In this document: in pieces, positions 1-11,439 of the stretch
Numbering within the stretch: the stretch's first letter is position 1
Layout: every line of letters starts with the position of its first letter
Assembly (NCBI RefSeq): GCF_001039355.2
Contig: NW_019776023.1
Location: 57,570 to 111,616 of the forward strand
Length of the DNA stretch: 54,047 nucleotides
Origin: Lingula anatina
Lineage: Eukaryota; Brachiopoda; Lingulata; Lingulida; Lingulidae
Direction: 5' to 3'
Notes under the pieces: generated by a model
What the model saw: the letters and a program-made list of their open reading frames with translations, nothing else
Told to the model about the DNA's origin: nothing
Database searches by the model: none
Position numbers and translations under genes: made by a program

Positions 1-724
1 TTGAAAACACAAATTTCAACACCCCCCCTCCAAAAAAAAAAAAAAAAAAAAAAAACGCTGTTGAATTTATAAGCTCGCAACAATAGTTTATTTACCTCGA
101 TGTAAGGGCTTTTTATGTGACAGCATAATTTCATAACGGGACAATGTTTATTTCTGCATTATCTAAGCGGATAAGGAAATACATCGCAACGTACCCACCT
201 TCCTTAATACCCAATCAAAATAAAACCTCGTTAATATTATTAAAATTTTTATGAATAAGTTGAAGATGCTAACATGCCAAGAAATTGTATTTTAACGTTA
301 ATAAAATAATTCTAATGGTTACTGAACCAAAAAAATATACAATCTGATTTTTATCTAGTAATTTTATGGGCGAATGTATTTTTTATTGTAAATTTATTTA
401 TTTATTTATTTTAAAGAATTATAAAAGCTAGTTATATCATACCGTGGAAGATATTCAACGCATCTTTCTTATTAATATTCTCTGCACGATTCGAACGAAC
501 ATAACTAACAAATATACGTTTTGCATAACGTGTAAACAATCGATTGTATTGTAATACAAATTATAAACATTAATAACGTATACAGCAGTTCAGGAATGAA
601 TTTATATCGAATTGACGAATAATGGGATACAGGAATAGGTGAATTTCCACTCCGTGTTTGATAATAACTTATATAACTTATAGCTCATGGCAAAAATTAC
701 GATTTTGAAACTAAGAAGACTTAC
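1..724. other. AT-rich flank / intron downstream of the somatomedin-B gene
   Basis: This stretch lies downstream of a clear minus-strand splice donor at 719-724, so it is expected to be intron of the gene at 725-2281. It contains a poly-A tract near 36-55 and otherwise AT-rich sequence. I recognise no further exon in it; the next exon may lie outside the window. Confidence 0.5.
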
Positions 725-2281
725 CGTTTTCATTACAGCGCTGGATGCTTGGGGTAGTATTTGGAGGCACATGGCAAAGCCAACAGAATAGATTCCGACC
801 ATAAGAGTGGCCATGAGGCCCTTCAAAATACGTCACTGACACGGGTCCAGAATTACAAAGACATACAGATTCGGCGTCAAAAGTGAATTGGCACCTTCCA
901 TTGTTGGTGCCGCTTTGGGGTTCGTGTCCCCCTTCAGGGCCTATGCAAGGGCGACCTGGGTGTTGGTCCGGTGCACCAAAAAACAGCATGCAATCTGGTG
1001 TCAAATGGATCTTCTCCAAAACCCCCATAACGGTCGCAACGTCTTTGAAAACTTCGACTTGTGACTTTTGACACACAATCTTGGGCTTCCATGCCTCGCG
1101 CGCCGTCACGTTGTGACAGGTGGCGCAAAAAGAGTTTTTAAATGTGACGTTTGACTCTGCTGACGAGAAGGGCAACATTACAGCTATGTCATTGGACCAG
1201 CCTTTAAACTCGCATTTATTTCGAACTTTTTCATCGTGCCAGTGGCTTGGACAAGAAGACACTACCCAGTAGTATTTACTGTAAACGTCCTCAATTTCTC
1301 TAGACCCCTGTAACCAACACTCTGTATCATTTCTTTGTATGTCAATCCCGGTGATTTTGGTATTGTTGCAAAAGCGGTCGTATGGCCAACAGCAATCACC
1401 AAACATGTCGCACAAGTCGTCGCAGTAACAGGTTACGAGGACGACATCATTAGTTAACCCATCACTACGGCCCGCACAGAACGGGGTGTTCACTGTTACG
1501 TTAAGCAGCATTAGTTCCCTCTTAGAATACAACGTGGAGGAAGTTGGATCAAATTGGTCTGATTTCGGTGACGGTTTTGATGAATGTCCTTGAGATACAT
1601 GACTGGTGCTGGGTTGGCGTGCGCTTGTTAAGCTTATATTTGAGTTGAGGTTTGGGATCTCTGGAGTGAAAGCAGAGTAGTAAACGTGTACATTTGGTAG
1701 TTCCTTTTGTGTTGTATGAATCTCATTGTTTGTGGCCATGTTTGTGGACGAGGCAGTAGAGGCAATGTCTTATTCACAGCTGCTGTGTTCGCCCTTGTGA
1801 CCTTGGGAGATCCACTTTTGTTTACCGTAGGTAAATTACTTTCGTTGAGCATAATAGAGGCATTTCCGTCGACAACGGGTGAGCGACTTTCGTTGACCAT
1901 AGGAGAGTCACTTCCGGTTACCATAGGTAAGTCACTTTCGACGATCATAGGGGAGTCGCTTCCGGTGACTATAGGGGAGTCACTTCCGGTGACCATAGGT
2001 GAGTCACTTTCGGTGACCATAGGGGAGTCACTTTCGGTGACCATAGGGGAGTCACTCTCAGTGATCCTGGGTACCCTGGTGCTTTTATGCCTTGGTGGTG
2101 TCGTTGTCAACCGCTGTTCTCGACTGCTGACAGAACTTGGGACATTTGTAGTAGTAGACGTGACTGCGGCAGAGTTACGAGGGGTACTCGGAATGCTTCG
2201 CTTTGACACTACGACTGAAAGAAAATTTTCCGAACTGATCAAGGAATACATTAGCAACACCAAGAGCATAAGGACCTTCAT
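725..2281 (-). CDS. Secreted/receptor ectodomain with Ser/Thr-rich repeats and a somatomedin-B-like module (first exon, frame broken)
   Basis: The minus-strand start at 2281 gives a signal peptide (MKVLMLLVLLMYSLISS), then a long Ser/Thr/Pro-rich mucin-like stretch including an 8-residue repeat of the type ESDSPMVT. The frame then ends at 1634, while an overlapping frame (open from about 1770) continues to a donor at 725 (ACG|GTAAGT). The second frame carries a somatomedin-B-like cysteine pattern with CYCDDLC and GDCC and seven of the usual eight cysteines (GRS where most have GRC). Further cysteine pairs such as CATCHN and CWLCHV and many N-glycosylation sites follow. Mollusc proteins with this layout often continue into a seven-helix GPCR-like domain; that part is not visible, so it is inference. 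One indel or a short intron near 1640-1770 must join the frames. Known: somatomedin-B is an extracellular disulfide module. Function unknown. Confidence 0.6.
1862..2066. repeat. 24-bp coding minisatellite (8-residue repeat)
   Basis: About eight tandem 24-bp units of the form gagtcactttcggtgaccat+aggg, with point changes, encode on the minus strand the repeated octapeptide ESDSPMVT and degenerate relatives. Because the unit is a multiple of three, length changes keep the frame. It lies in the presumed O-glycosylated stalk of the minus-strand gene. Confidence 0.85.
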
Positions 2282-3244
2282 TGTTGATGTGTATCTTTCC
2301 TCTCGGGGCTCTGCTGTAGTATTTTACGTCGTTTATGTACAGATAGGGCCGACTCCCTGATTCGCTCTTACTTCGGGAGTGCGGGAACTGTCGTTTTGGT
2401 TAGATTTCGTGTTGACGTGACAGTGAATTAGGATGCATGAATCTAGCTAATCAGTACCATATTACTACAAAAACAACACCACACCGTTAACAATTGCAAG
2501 GTATCTTTTGCGTGATTGCTCCTTTTTCATAAAAAAATTACGATGATTTGTTATATTATTACTGACAGGTAATTGAAATCATGCGGTATGTGACAAAGAA
2601 ATGAAGATATTTGGAAAAGTGTGAAAACAAAAGAATATCACGTTTAAAACCACGTTCTCAAAATATCCGTTTCAAATTAATAAGCTAATGCTGTCGTGTT
2701 ACGAATAGGGGTTTCTTTCAGGCGAAATGAATTTTTAAAAACCTTCTCCACACTGTTCTCCTATTTCCGAAGGATAATTCTTCCAGATTTTAAGCAGAAC
2801 CTCTCTCCATTGTACAAACCATGAACGTGTCATCCATCTGACTGGTTTCTTTTGTCAAAAATCATGCAATGACGAACAGCTGAGCGCTAGCTTTAACTTT
2901 TTTCCACATATTTTTTAGTTGTTTTCGTGAAATCACATTGCATAAAACGTTGGCTCCTTGCTTTTCGCAACTGCTTGTCGCGTTTAAACTTTGCAAGCTC
3001 CCAAGTCGACCACTACCAACCCTTCATGAAGATTGTTGTCGACAATTGCATCAATGAGTCAACATTTAGCATTGTAGCTACTTTAAACCTTGGGTGAATA
3101 ACCATAAAAATAATCACTTGTGATTATTACTTTTCATTTTTTCCTACCATCAAACAACATTATGATGACCTTATTGTGTGTGTGGGGGGGGAGGGGGGCA
3201 GCTTGCAGGAGACTTTTTTCAGTAACTTTATAGTGTGTCATAAC
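2282..3244. other. Intergenic region
   Basis: Upstream flank of the minus-strand somatomedin-B gene; probably holds its promoter. I see no further coding signal, only AT-rich sequence and a G-rich run at about 3181-3200. Confidence 0.5.
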
Positions 3245-3319
3245 GCATCGGTGGTTCAGTGGTAGAATGCTCGCCTAGCTGCAGCGCGGGCGGCCCGGGT
3301 TCGATTCCCGGCTGCTGCA
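3245..3319 (+). pseudogene. tRNA-Gly-like gene with enlarged anticodon loop and encoded CCA
   Basis: The first 31 bases match the tRNA-Gly(GCC) genes of the array at 28-48 kb, as do the T-arm (CCGGG/CCCGG) and both Pol III promoter boxes (TGGTTCAGTGG and GGTTCGATTCC). The anticodon stem CTCGC/GCGGG is intact, but the loop is CTAGCTGCAGC (11 nt) in place of CTGCCAC (7 nt). The 3' acceptor strand is CTGCTGC, giving one T-C mismatch and one G-T pair. CCA follows directly at 3320-3322 and a T4 terminator at 3327. Either a decayed tRNA, a reverse-transcribed mature tRNA, or a SINE head. Confidence 0.6.
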
Positions 3320-3532
3320 CCAAATCTTTTAAAAAACCTCCGATTGGTGTTTGACAAATACATACTTTCGTGAGTACACCTGGCGTGAATTTCTAGATCA
3401 CCTTCCGTGGTTGTAGTTTTGGCACGGCAGAAAAAGTTCGAAGACTCATTGAAACTAAAGCAATTTTGACAAAAGTATGCACATGGACTAGATAACTAAT
3501 AGCGGCACCCGAATTGTGACACCATAGGGGCC

Positions 3533-3795
3533 ATTCTGAATAGATGACCCGAGTACTAACTGGTCCGCCGACTAAATATGACCGATCCCTCTTCAAAAGC
3601 GATGCAGCCAATTCCATGATGGTCTCCCCGCCACCACATGGGCTTAGCAGTCAAATCTCGGTGCGGAGATTTAATCTGTTTAATGGCGCGTGTGGAGGCG
3701 GGGAGACCATCGGGAATCAATGGCATCGCTTTTGAAGAGGGATCGGTCATATTTAGTCGGCAAATCACTTAGCACTCGGATCATCTATTCTGAAT
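3533..3795. mobile_element. Foldback MITE with ~100-bp inverted arms
   Basis: Arm 3533-3632 (starting attctgaatagatga) is the imperfect reverse complement of 3697-3795 (ending tcatctattctgaat), separated by about 64 bp. There is no coding capacity. Long arms and a short loop fit a foldback or MITE-type non-autonomous DNA transposon; I could not settle the target duplication, so no superfamily is named. Confidence 0.8.
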
Positions 3796-3829
3796 ACCCC
3801 CAAAATTACTCGTGTCAATTGTCCTTACT

Positions 3830-6470
3830 CCCATAATTCAACTGCAATTGTTGATGTCACAATGGTCAATATACTCCCATAATATAATAGAAATTGTTAA
3901 AGTAACCATGTAAATGCCATCTTATATACAACACCAATTACTGAAGTGACAATGTCAATAACTTCCCATGATTCAACAGCAATCGCTGATACCACAATGT
4001 CTATGTCTTTTCATAATACAATGATTATTCATGTATTCCCATTATACAAATGCAATCATTGACATTACAGTGTTCAATGTATGTCATAATGCAAGAGGAA
4101 ACAATGGAATATGCAGGACAGCTTTACTTGGTTTTTTTTTTTAATTTTTATCTCTATTTATTTAAAATAATGATAATTTTTATGTGGTAGTACAGTGACC
4201 ATGATACTCTTAACTGTTTTTCCTCAAATCCTTGACAAGTTGTGTAGGTAATGCACTTGTTTACAGCATAGTGGTGGTTTTAGCATTCAGAGCACCCTTA
4301 ATAACAGTACTGAAGCAGGCCTGTAGCCAAAATTTTCAAAAAGGGTGTTTCTTTTTCTGAAAAACAGGATCTTTTACCATGAGACCTACACGAGTACCTA
4401 GAAAAAATTTTACCCAGAGGGGTCCTTTTCCCAGCAAAAAGGGGGGTTCTTTCGAACGGGTCTGCGAAGAATGGGGTGACCAAAGCTGCAATCACTGTGG
4501 ATGGAAATTCTATGCACCAGTTCCCTGTGATCATCTTCTCCATATCATCTTCATACATGTACCACTTCTAATCCCTTCAACTGAAAATCAGAGGAAAAAA
4601 TAACTTAATCTTCACACTTAATTTAAACAAACATGAAAGCATAAGTATAAAACAATGATCTGTCTCCCCATAACACGTACTAGTACAACATCAATTGTTG
4701 ATGTCACAATGTTCAATGTCTTGCCATAATACAATATCAGTTCTTGATGTCACAATGTTCAATGTCTTCCCATAATACAACATCAACTGTTGATGTCACA
4801 CTGTTCAATGTATTCCCACAATACAACATCAACTGTTGGAGTCACAATGTTCATTGTCTTCCCATAATACAACATCAACTGTTGTTTTTCAATGTTCAAT
4901 GTCTTCCGATAACACAACAGCAATTGTTGATGTCACAATGTTCAATGTCTTTCCATAATACAACATCAATTGTTGATGTCACAATGTTCTATGTCTTCCC
5001 ATAATACAACATCAACTGTTGATGTCACACTGTTCAATGTATTCCCACAATACAACATCAACTGTTGGAGTCACAATGTTCATTGTCTTCCCATAATACA
5101 ACATCAACTGTTGTTTTTCAATGTTCAATGTCTTCCGATAACACAACAGCAATTGTTGATGTCACAATGTTCAATGTCTGCCGATAACACAACATCAATT
5201 GTTGATGTCACAATGTTCAATGTATTCCAATAACACAACATCAATTGTCAATGTCACAATGTTCAATGTCTTCTGATAACACAACATCAACTGTTGATGT
5301 CACAATGTTCAATGTATTTCCATAATACAACTGCAATTGTTGATGTCACAATGCTCAATGTATTCCAATAACACAACAGGAATTGTTATGTCACAATGTT
5401 CAATGTCTTCCCATAATACAACATCAATTGTTGATGTCACAATGTTCAATGTATTCAAATAACACAACATCAATTGTTGATGTCACAATGTTCAATATAT
5501 TCTGATAACACAACATCAATTGTTGATGTCACAATGTTCTATGTCTTCCAATAACACAACAGGAATTGTTATGTCACAATGTTCAATGTCTTCAGATAAC
5601 ACAACATCAATTGTTGATGTCACAATGTTCAATGTCTTCCGATATCACAACATCAATTGTTGATGTCACAATGTTCAATGTATTCCAATAACACAACATC
5701 AATTGTTGATGTCACAATGTTCAATATATTCTGATAACACAACAGCAATTGTTGATGTCACAATGCTCAATGTATTCCAATAACACAACAGCAACTGTTG
5801 ATGTCACAATGTTCAGTGTCTTCAGATAACACAACATCAATTGTTGATGTCACAATGTTCAAGTCTTCCGATAACACAACATCAATTGTTGATGTCACAA
5901 TGTTCAATGTATTCCAATAACACAACATCAATTGTTGATGTCACAATGTTCAATGTATTCTGATAACACAACAGCAATTGTTGATGTCACAATGCTCAAT
6001 GTATTCCAATAACACAACAGCAATTGTTGATGTCAAAATGTTCAATGTCTTCCCATAATACAACAGCAATTGTTGATGTCACAATGTTCAGTGTCTTCCA
6101 ATAATACAACAGCAGTAGTTTGAACACAATGGATTTCATCCCAGTAATACAGCGACTGGAAGCCCAGTCACAATTTAAATGCATTCCAATAATTCAACAA
6201 CACCAATTGTTGATGTCAAAATGGCCAAAGTTGTTCATAATACAACAGTAATTGTTGATGTCACAATGGTTAAGACCTCATAAAAAAGCAACTGTTGAAT
6301 CTTCAGTATGTCATCCCATAATATAACAGCAATTGTTAGTGCCATAATGTCAATGTCTTCCCTAATACAACTTTTGGAGATATAATATGATATGTCATCC
6401 CATAATATAACAGCAATTTTTGAATAATATCAATATCAATGTCTTCCCATAATGCATTTGTCACAGATTG
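3830..6470. repeat. 46-bp minisatellite array with degenerate flanks
   Basis: The core, about 4680-6115, is roughly 30 tandem copies of a 46-bp unit containing catcaattgttgatgtcac and aatgttcaatgt. The unit holds the inverted repeat ACATCAA-TTG-TTGATGT. Flanks 3830-4100 and 6180-6470 are decayed copies, with an unrelated stretch at about 4110-4670. A block of five units (about 4770-4995) is repeated almost exactly 229 bp further on, showing higher-order amplification. Open frames here are by-products of the repeat. Confidence 0.9.
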
Positions 6471-6500
6471 CATATATTGATAAAAGCAATCTTTGACACA

Positions 6501-6518
6501 TGGGGGCTTGTCCGGGAG
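6501..6518 (+). other. Possible retroviral-type primer-binding site (tRNA-Pro-like)
   Basis: The bases TGGGGGCTTGTCCGGGAG differ at only two of 18 positions from the complement of the 3' end of animal tRNA-Pro, used as primer by many LTR elements. It is preceded by ..GACACA, a plausible LTR end in CA. No LTR partner or gag frame was identified downstream, so this may be chance. Confidence 0.3.
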
Positions 6519-7944
6519 ATTTGCAAAAACTTCTCATCAGATTGGATGATTGTGTAATAGATGTCGGACCTGAATGTTGATCGGTGAGCGTTGCAGCCCA
6601 GTGGTGTGAACATCGTTTGGGTACCCTCTACAAGAGAGTGTCGTGATAGAGACCTTCAGTAGCCTCTTTGACAGGGAGTGTCTTTGTTGCCAAAATCCGT
6701 TCCTCATAAATTAGACTGAAACTATGACCTCTACTAAATGAGCTCGCTTGTGAGGAACACTGAAGACATGGAAGGAGCTTTGGAAACGTTAAATGCATCC
6801 CTTCTTGTTATGTATTAATAAAAACTTTTGACAAAAGACTATGAGTGTCCACAACACCATATGGACATTTTGTGTTTTATCCTGTTATTTGATACCTGAA
6901 ATTGGCAAATGTCAAAATTGTGTATAAAATTGTTCATTTCAATTATTTTCTTTTATGTCTTAGGTGGCCACCTTGGGTGAGATAAGACACTGGCTAAAGT
7001 GGAAAAAAAGATGTTAATTAGCCAAACATGGTTGGCAATGGAAGCAAAGTACTGTCAAAATGTGACGGATGCCTGCTGAGGGTTAACAAAAAAAGCAACA
7101 ATGGCTTTCCACTATACTTATCCCAAAACCTGTCAATTAACCTGAGGTACGGCAGATGGTAAACAAGACAAATTTCTTATAGCATAGGTAAAATCAATAT
7201 TGCAAAAATTTGCATCTTTATACTTTATCATCATACCCTTTGTTAACAAAGAAAGATTACAACAGGAAATAAAAACCATCTTTATTTTGTGCTTATTTTC
7301 AACATCAAATTAACCTTAAAGAAGTTCACATTAAATTAACTGTATAAAATACTGTATTTCTATTTTTTTAAATTTTCCAGTACATTAGGATAGATTTAAC
7401 TCAACCTACGCCACAGTCAGAAAGGGGCAATCTGTATGCATGTACTGTTGTATGCTACTACACCAAAATGGCCCATGCACGCACAATGCCCTCTAAGGAA
7501 GCAACAGGATCAAATAGCATGCTTCCTTTCAAACCTATATTTTTTTTAACAAAATAGCTCGTTATAAGAGTCGTTGGAATTATTGGGAAACAGGTATTTA
7601 AGAAACAATTGCTTACAGAGTTTTATCTAACTTGGTGATTTGTTTAATCAACTAGGATAGATAAAGGCACCTGGATGACAGTAAAAAGGAACCTTTCCAC
7701 TTAAATTCATGCTGACAGATTTGTGAAATAAAATAATCATGATATAAACAGTATAATGTGTCATCACAAAAAGACAAGGTTATAAACAGTTTAAGAGTTT
7801 ATAGACACCAAATCAAATATCTGTAATACTGACATTCAAAGACAAATTACTAGTACCACTGGTAGAGGGTAGTAAATTTAGATTGTTCAATTATATAAAC
7901 TCAGAGCTAATTGTGCATGAAATTTACGATGGCACACTGACAGT

Positions 7945-7984
<40 letters not shown>

Positions 7985-8000
7985 AAGCCAGCTAGCAACA
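6519..8000. other. Non-coding, AT-rich stretch
   Basis: No gene or clear repeat seen except a long poly-A tract at about 7948-7981 just before the gypsy fragment. The short frames around 7883-8190 exist only because of this A/T run. Confidence 0.5.
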
Positions 8001-9690
8001 GCATAATTTGTTTGGAAATAAAGGAAGGTTGGCAAAGATTTGCAGGGAAGACCATTTGTGTATATGTGAGGAGATTCAGTCTGAAGAACATGTGGTTTGT
8101 TCCTTTGCAAAAACAACCGTGATTTGAAATAACTTTCCACGGGTTTACTTTGGAAGCCTTGCAAATGTTTTTAATACTCCATAATAGCAAAGCATCTTTA
8201 ATGAAATGACAAAATTGAACAGCTTTCAGAGCATTTCAGAAGCACACTGGATAATGCAGGCTATAGTGTGACGATGTAGTGTGTTAGTTGAACTAAGAAA
8301 TCAGATGACAATGTAGTTGAATCGAATGCAATTGGTGATATGAAGAATGAAACAAATTGTGAAAAATTCAGTTCATTCAGTGTCAGAGGGCTGATACAAA
8401 TGACAAAAACTGATAAGAATGAAAGAGATGAATTATGAAATTGGTTGAAAGGATATGACTTGAAAAAATTGCAGAGAAAAGATGCAGATTTGAAAATAAT
8501 CATAGGTTGGTTAGAGAATGGTGAACCTAAAGAGTCAGAGTTATACTTGTGTAGTATGGCACTGAAAGAATTGTGGAATTGCAAAGAGCAATTGATTCTT
8601 TTGAATGATGTGTTATATTACAAATGGGAAAAGAGAGAGAATAGAAATTTGTGTTTAATTGTACCAAAAGATTTGGTCAATGAAGTTTTATTTTTCTGCC
8701 ATGATTCAAAAACAGCTGGTCATTTTTCTTATGAGAAAACTTTGCAAAAACTCAAACAATCATTCAAGTGGCATGGAATGGAGATTGTAAATTGTATGTA
8801 AGTTCATGTGAACTTTGCAATAAAAACAAGCATAGTACTGTTCGACCAAAAGCCAAAATGAAATTACATCCATGCAGGATTTCCTATGGAAAAGGTTCAC
8901 TTTGACATACTTGGACCATTTACACAAAGTGAATTTGGGAATTCTTATATTTTGGTTATGATAGATCAGTTTACTAAGTGGATAGAGTGTGTGGCATTGC
9001 CAAATCAGACAGCTGAATTAGTAGCAAAAGCATTTTTTGAAAAATTCATAGTTACTTTTGGTTGTCCACAAGAGATATATATACTGATCAAGGTTCAAAT
9101 TTTCAAAGTGTTTATTTAGAAATTTGTGTAGTCTTTCAGAAATCAAACAACTTAGAACAACTGGTTTTAGAGCAATGGACAAGTTGAAAGATGCATGGGT
9201 ATTATTACACAAATGATTGTTATAGATGTAATGTAGAAGGGAATTCGAGATATTGGGATAGAGATTTACCTCAATTAGTTATGGCATTACATTCAACTGT
9301 GAATGCATCAACAGGTCTACTCCTAACATCATGATGTTAGGGAGAGAAGTTTTTATGCCATTGCATTTACTAACAGGTAGTGTGAATGAAAATTTGATAC
9401 CATATGAGACTCATGAATGGTTGAGAAACTTGAGTGAAAGCCTAATTAAATAGATCACATGAAATGGCTAGAGAAAAGTTGAAATGTGAGCAGAAACGTC
9501 AAAAACAACTGTACGATGCAAAGTTGAGAGAGAGTGAATATACTTGGGGTCAGAAGGTATATTTAAGGGATGAAAGTCATAAAAAGGGAGAAAGTAAGGA
9601 ACTTAGACCCTTATATAGAGGACCATATGATGTTATCAAAGCATCCCCACCTCTCTATACAATGGGGCTATACGTGGAGCCATTTGTCCT
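8001..9690 (+). mobile_element. Ty3/gypsy integrase fragment, copy 1 (broken)
   Basis: Frames starting at 8445, 8886 and 9464 together cover a gypsy integrase: an N-terminal zinc-binding region with HDSKTAGHFSYEKT, a core beginning VHFDILGPF and continuing into a DQG-type motif that is frame-shifted, the N-G-Q-V-E motif at about 9173-9187, and a C-terminal basic region ending in RPLYRGPYDVIKAS. Stops and frameshifts separate these parts, and gag, protease, reverse transcriptase and RNase H are absent. It is nearly identical to copy 2 (13,959 onward) but has a 4-bp insertion near 9446. The element is dead; it is interrupted at about 9650 by the SAP/YqaJ sequence. Confidence 0.85.
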
Positions 9691-9752
9691 AAAGAGGGCG
9701 CTGGGGTAATAGTGGTTATTGAAGATAGCCTCGTTTTCGCGTCCGTGTAGAA

Positions 9753-10840
9753 ATGGCTCTAGAGTACGGGGAGCAAAAGGTGGCGAAGTTAAAATTTCAA
9801 CTAGTTGAAAGAGGAGCCTCCACAAGAGGAAAGAAACAGGATTTGACAGAAAGATTAGTGTATTTTCTTATAAATGTGTCAATTGTATCACTAACATTTA
9901 AGGTTTCGCGCTCGAATCTTCCCGTAAAATATGGGTTTCTGTGTGAACTCCCTGTCAAAAGCCAGGTGTAAGCGGCGGCTAGTTCCACACTACTTATATG
10001 CCTAATTTATTACTATATTTCAAGATAATGATATTGTCATTGCATATTTCCATATTCCGAGAATATAATGAAGGTATTCATGTTTAAAATATGTTTATTG
10101 TAGGCACTCCTAGTCAATAAAGGACCGTTCGTTTCGGTAATCAAATTTTGTGTACCAGGTCTGACATTTAACACGACTTATGTCAACGCAAATTTGTAAA
10201 GGAGAAACAAGGGTTGATGCGTGTTTTATGCCAATGACAGTTGACATAACTAAGTGTAGATGAGGTAGACAATCAAAACAGTGTTTGCCAAGAATGTTAG
10301 CATCGTTTTGTTAACATCATTGTTTTTTTCACTCCCTCATAACCTTGCATTGATGTTGGTAGGTCACAGAGAAGGAAGTGTCAGAACTTGAAAACAGAAC
10401 AAGAGGCCAAAGTAAAAGTCGAGTGTGGCATGAAGAAAGATCATGGAGAATAACAGCATCGAGGTAGGTGTGCAAACGAAAATAAGTTTGCTAGTTTTTT
10501 ACATGTTCAAATATCTTGTATCAATATCATGTCATAGCTTGAGCTACTATATGTACCTGTAGTTGCATTATAATACAGAAATACAAGTTGTGAGATGATA
10601 TATCATGGTTTGAAGGTCAAAATCTAATGCTATGAATGTACAATTTCATTTTGCATTTGAAATACAAATTGAAAAGAACAGTAAAAAAAACTATCTCACT
10701 AATTAAATTTTATCATTTTTAGGTTTGGTGATATTTTGAATGCAACCGAAAGACGAGACAAGGACAAATTATGCCAGTCACTCTTGTTTACCCATGAAAT
10801 CAATACTCCACATTTCTTAAAATTTACAGACATATAGTCG
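9753..10840 (+). pseudogene. SAP/YqaJ-type transposon gene remnant (ISL2EU-like), copy 1
   Basis: The frame at 9753 encodes a SAP-like helix-extension-helix (KLKFQLVERGASTRGKKQDL). An exon at 10363-10463, with acceptor gttggtag and donor gtaggt, ends in VWHEERSWRITASR. The exon from 10723 continues in phase with FGDILNATERRDKDKLCQSL. The R-W-R-I-T-A-S-R-F-G signature is typical of YqaJ-type viral recombinase/exonuclease domains found with SAP and SWIM modules in animal DNA transposons. The SWIM exon is not between them but lies downstream at 11.7 kb. The exon stops at 10839 where it runs into antisense transposase sequence, so this is a rearranged remnant. Confidence 0.65.
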
Positions 10841-11149
10841 TCAACAATGTCACGTTCTGGCCAAATGTTCATTTCACTGAGCTGGAAAAACAAAGTTGAT
10901 CCATGTGCTTATTATTTCTGACACCGTTGTTACCGATAGCTTGAAACGGAGAGCTAAATAATAATCGTCAAAGGCTTGTCTCAGTTTCATAATGGTCAAA
11001 AAACATTGGTCCTCTGGTGACAAACATTTGAAATTCAAGTGGTGAGCTGCTGGCCCAAGGCAATTGAAAAACAACATGAAGTGTTCAAAATGACTAAATC
11101 CAGTTAGATACTGGACAGCCTTTGCATTTTTCTGGTACAGCATTGGCTG
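10699..11149 (-). pseudogene. DDE_Tnp_4-type transposase remnant (helix-turn-helix part)
   Basis: The minus-strand frame 11143-10874 contains LSPEDQCFLTIMKLRQ, ALRFKLSVTTVSEIISTWI, the signature of the HTH_Tnp_4 DNA-binding domain. A second frame from 10893 continues with NIWPERDIVDDYM, the lead-in to the catalytic DDE_Tnp_4 domain, so a frameshift lies near 10885. The catalytic domain itself is gone: the sequence meets a YqaJ exon on the other strand near 10790. ISL2EU/PIF-like elements are known to carry both a DDE transposase and a YqaJ gene, which fits this neighbourhood. Confidence 0.7.
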
Positions 11150-11439
11150 TAAGCTAAAGGAATGAATATATTTCAGATTGTGTTGTATACTTATAAATAA
11201 GGTTATTTCTTGTTCGCAAGTTCTGGTATTCCTTTTTTTTTTTTCCTCGGAGACATTTCACATCATCAGTTTGTGTATATATCTGCCAGCATGAGTTAAA
11301 GTGCCACCAATTTGTTTTTCTTTTTCTTTTTTTTAAATTTATTTATTTATTTATTTATTTATTTTTGTTGAATTTGTAGTTGACTATTTTTTTTTTACAG
11401 AGTCCTTGTAGGGAGATGTTAGATGGAGGTGTGAAAAGA

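Noticed and set aside
1707-2360. 217-residue plus-strand frame opposite the somatomedin-B gene
   Set aside because: It is open because the 24-bp repeat lacks stops on both strands; only the minus strand has a signal peptide and a matching cysteine-rich continuation.
3181-3200. G-rich run as a G-quadruplex control element
   Set aside because: Short, impure homopolymer-type run of the kind scattered through the window; no evidence of function.
4744-5233. Two 86-87 residue repeat-like proteins
   Set aside because: They are translations of the 46-bp minisatellite; the unit is not a multiple of three and neighbouring units are closed.
7883-8190. Frames with poly-Lys or poly-Phe stretches
   Set aside because: Produced by the poly-A/T tract; no other protein feature.
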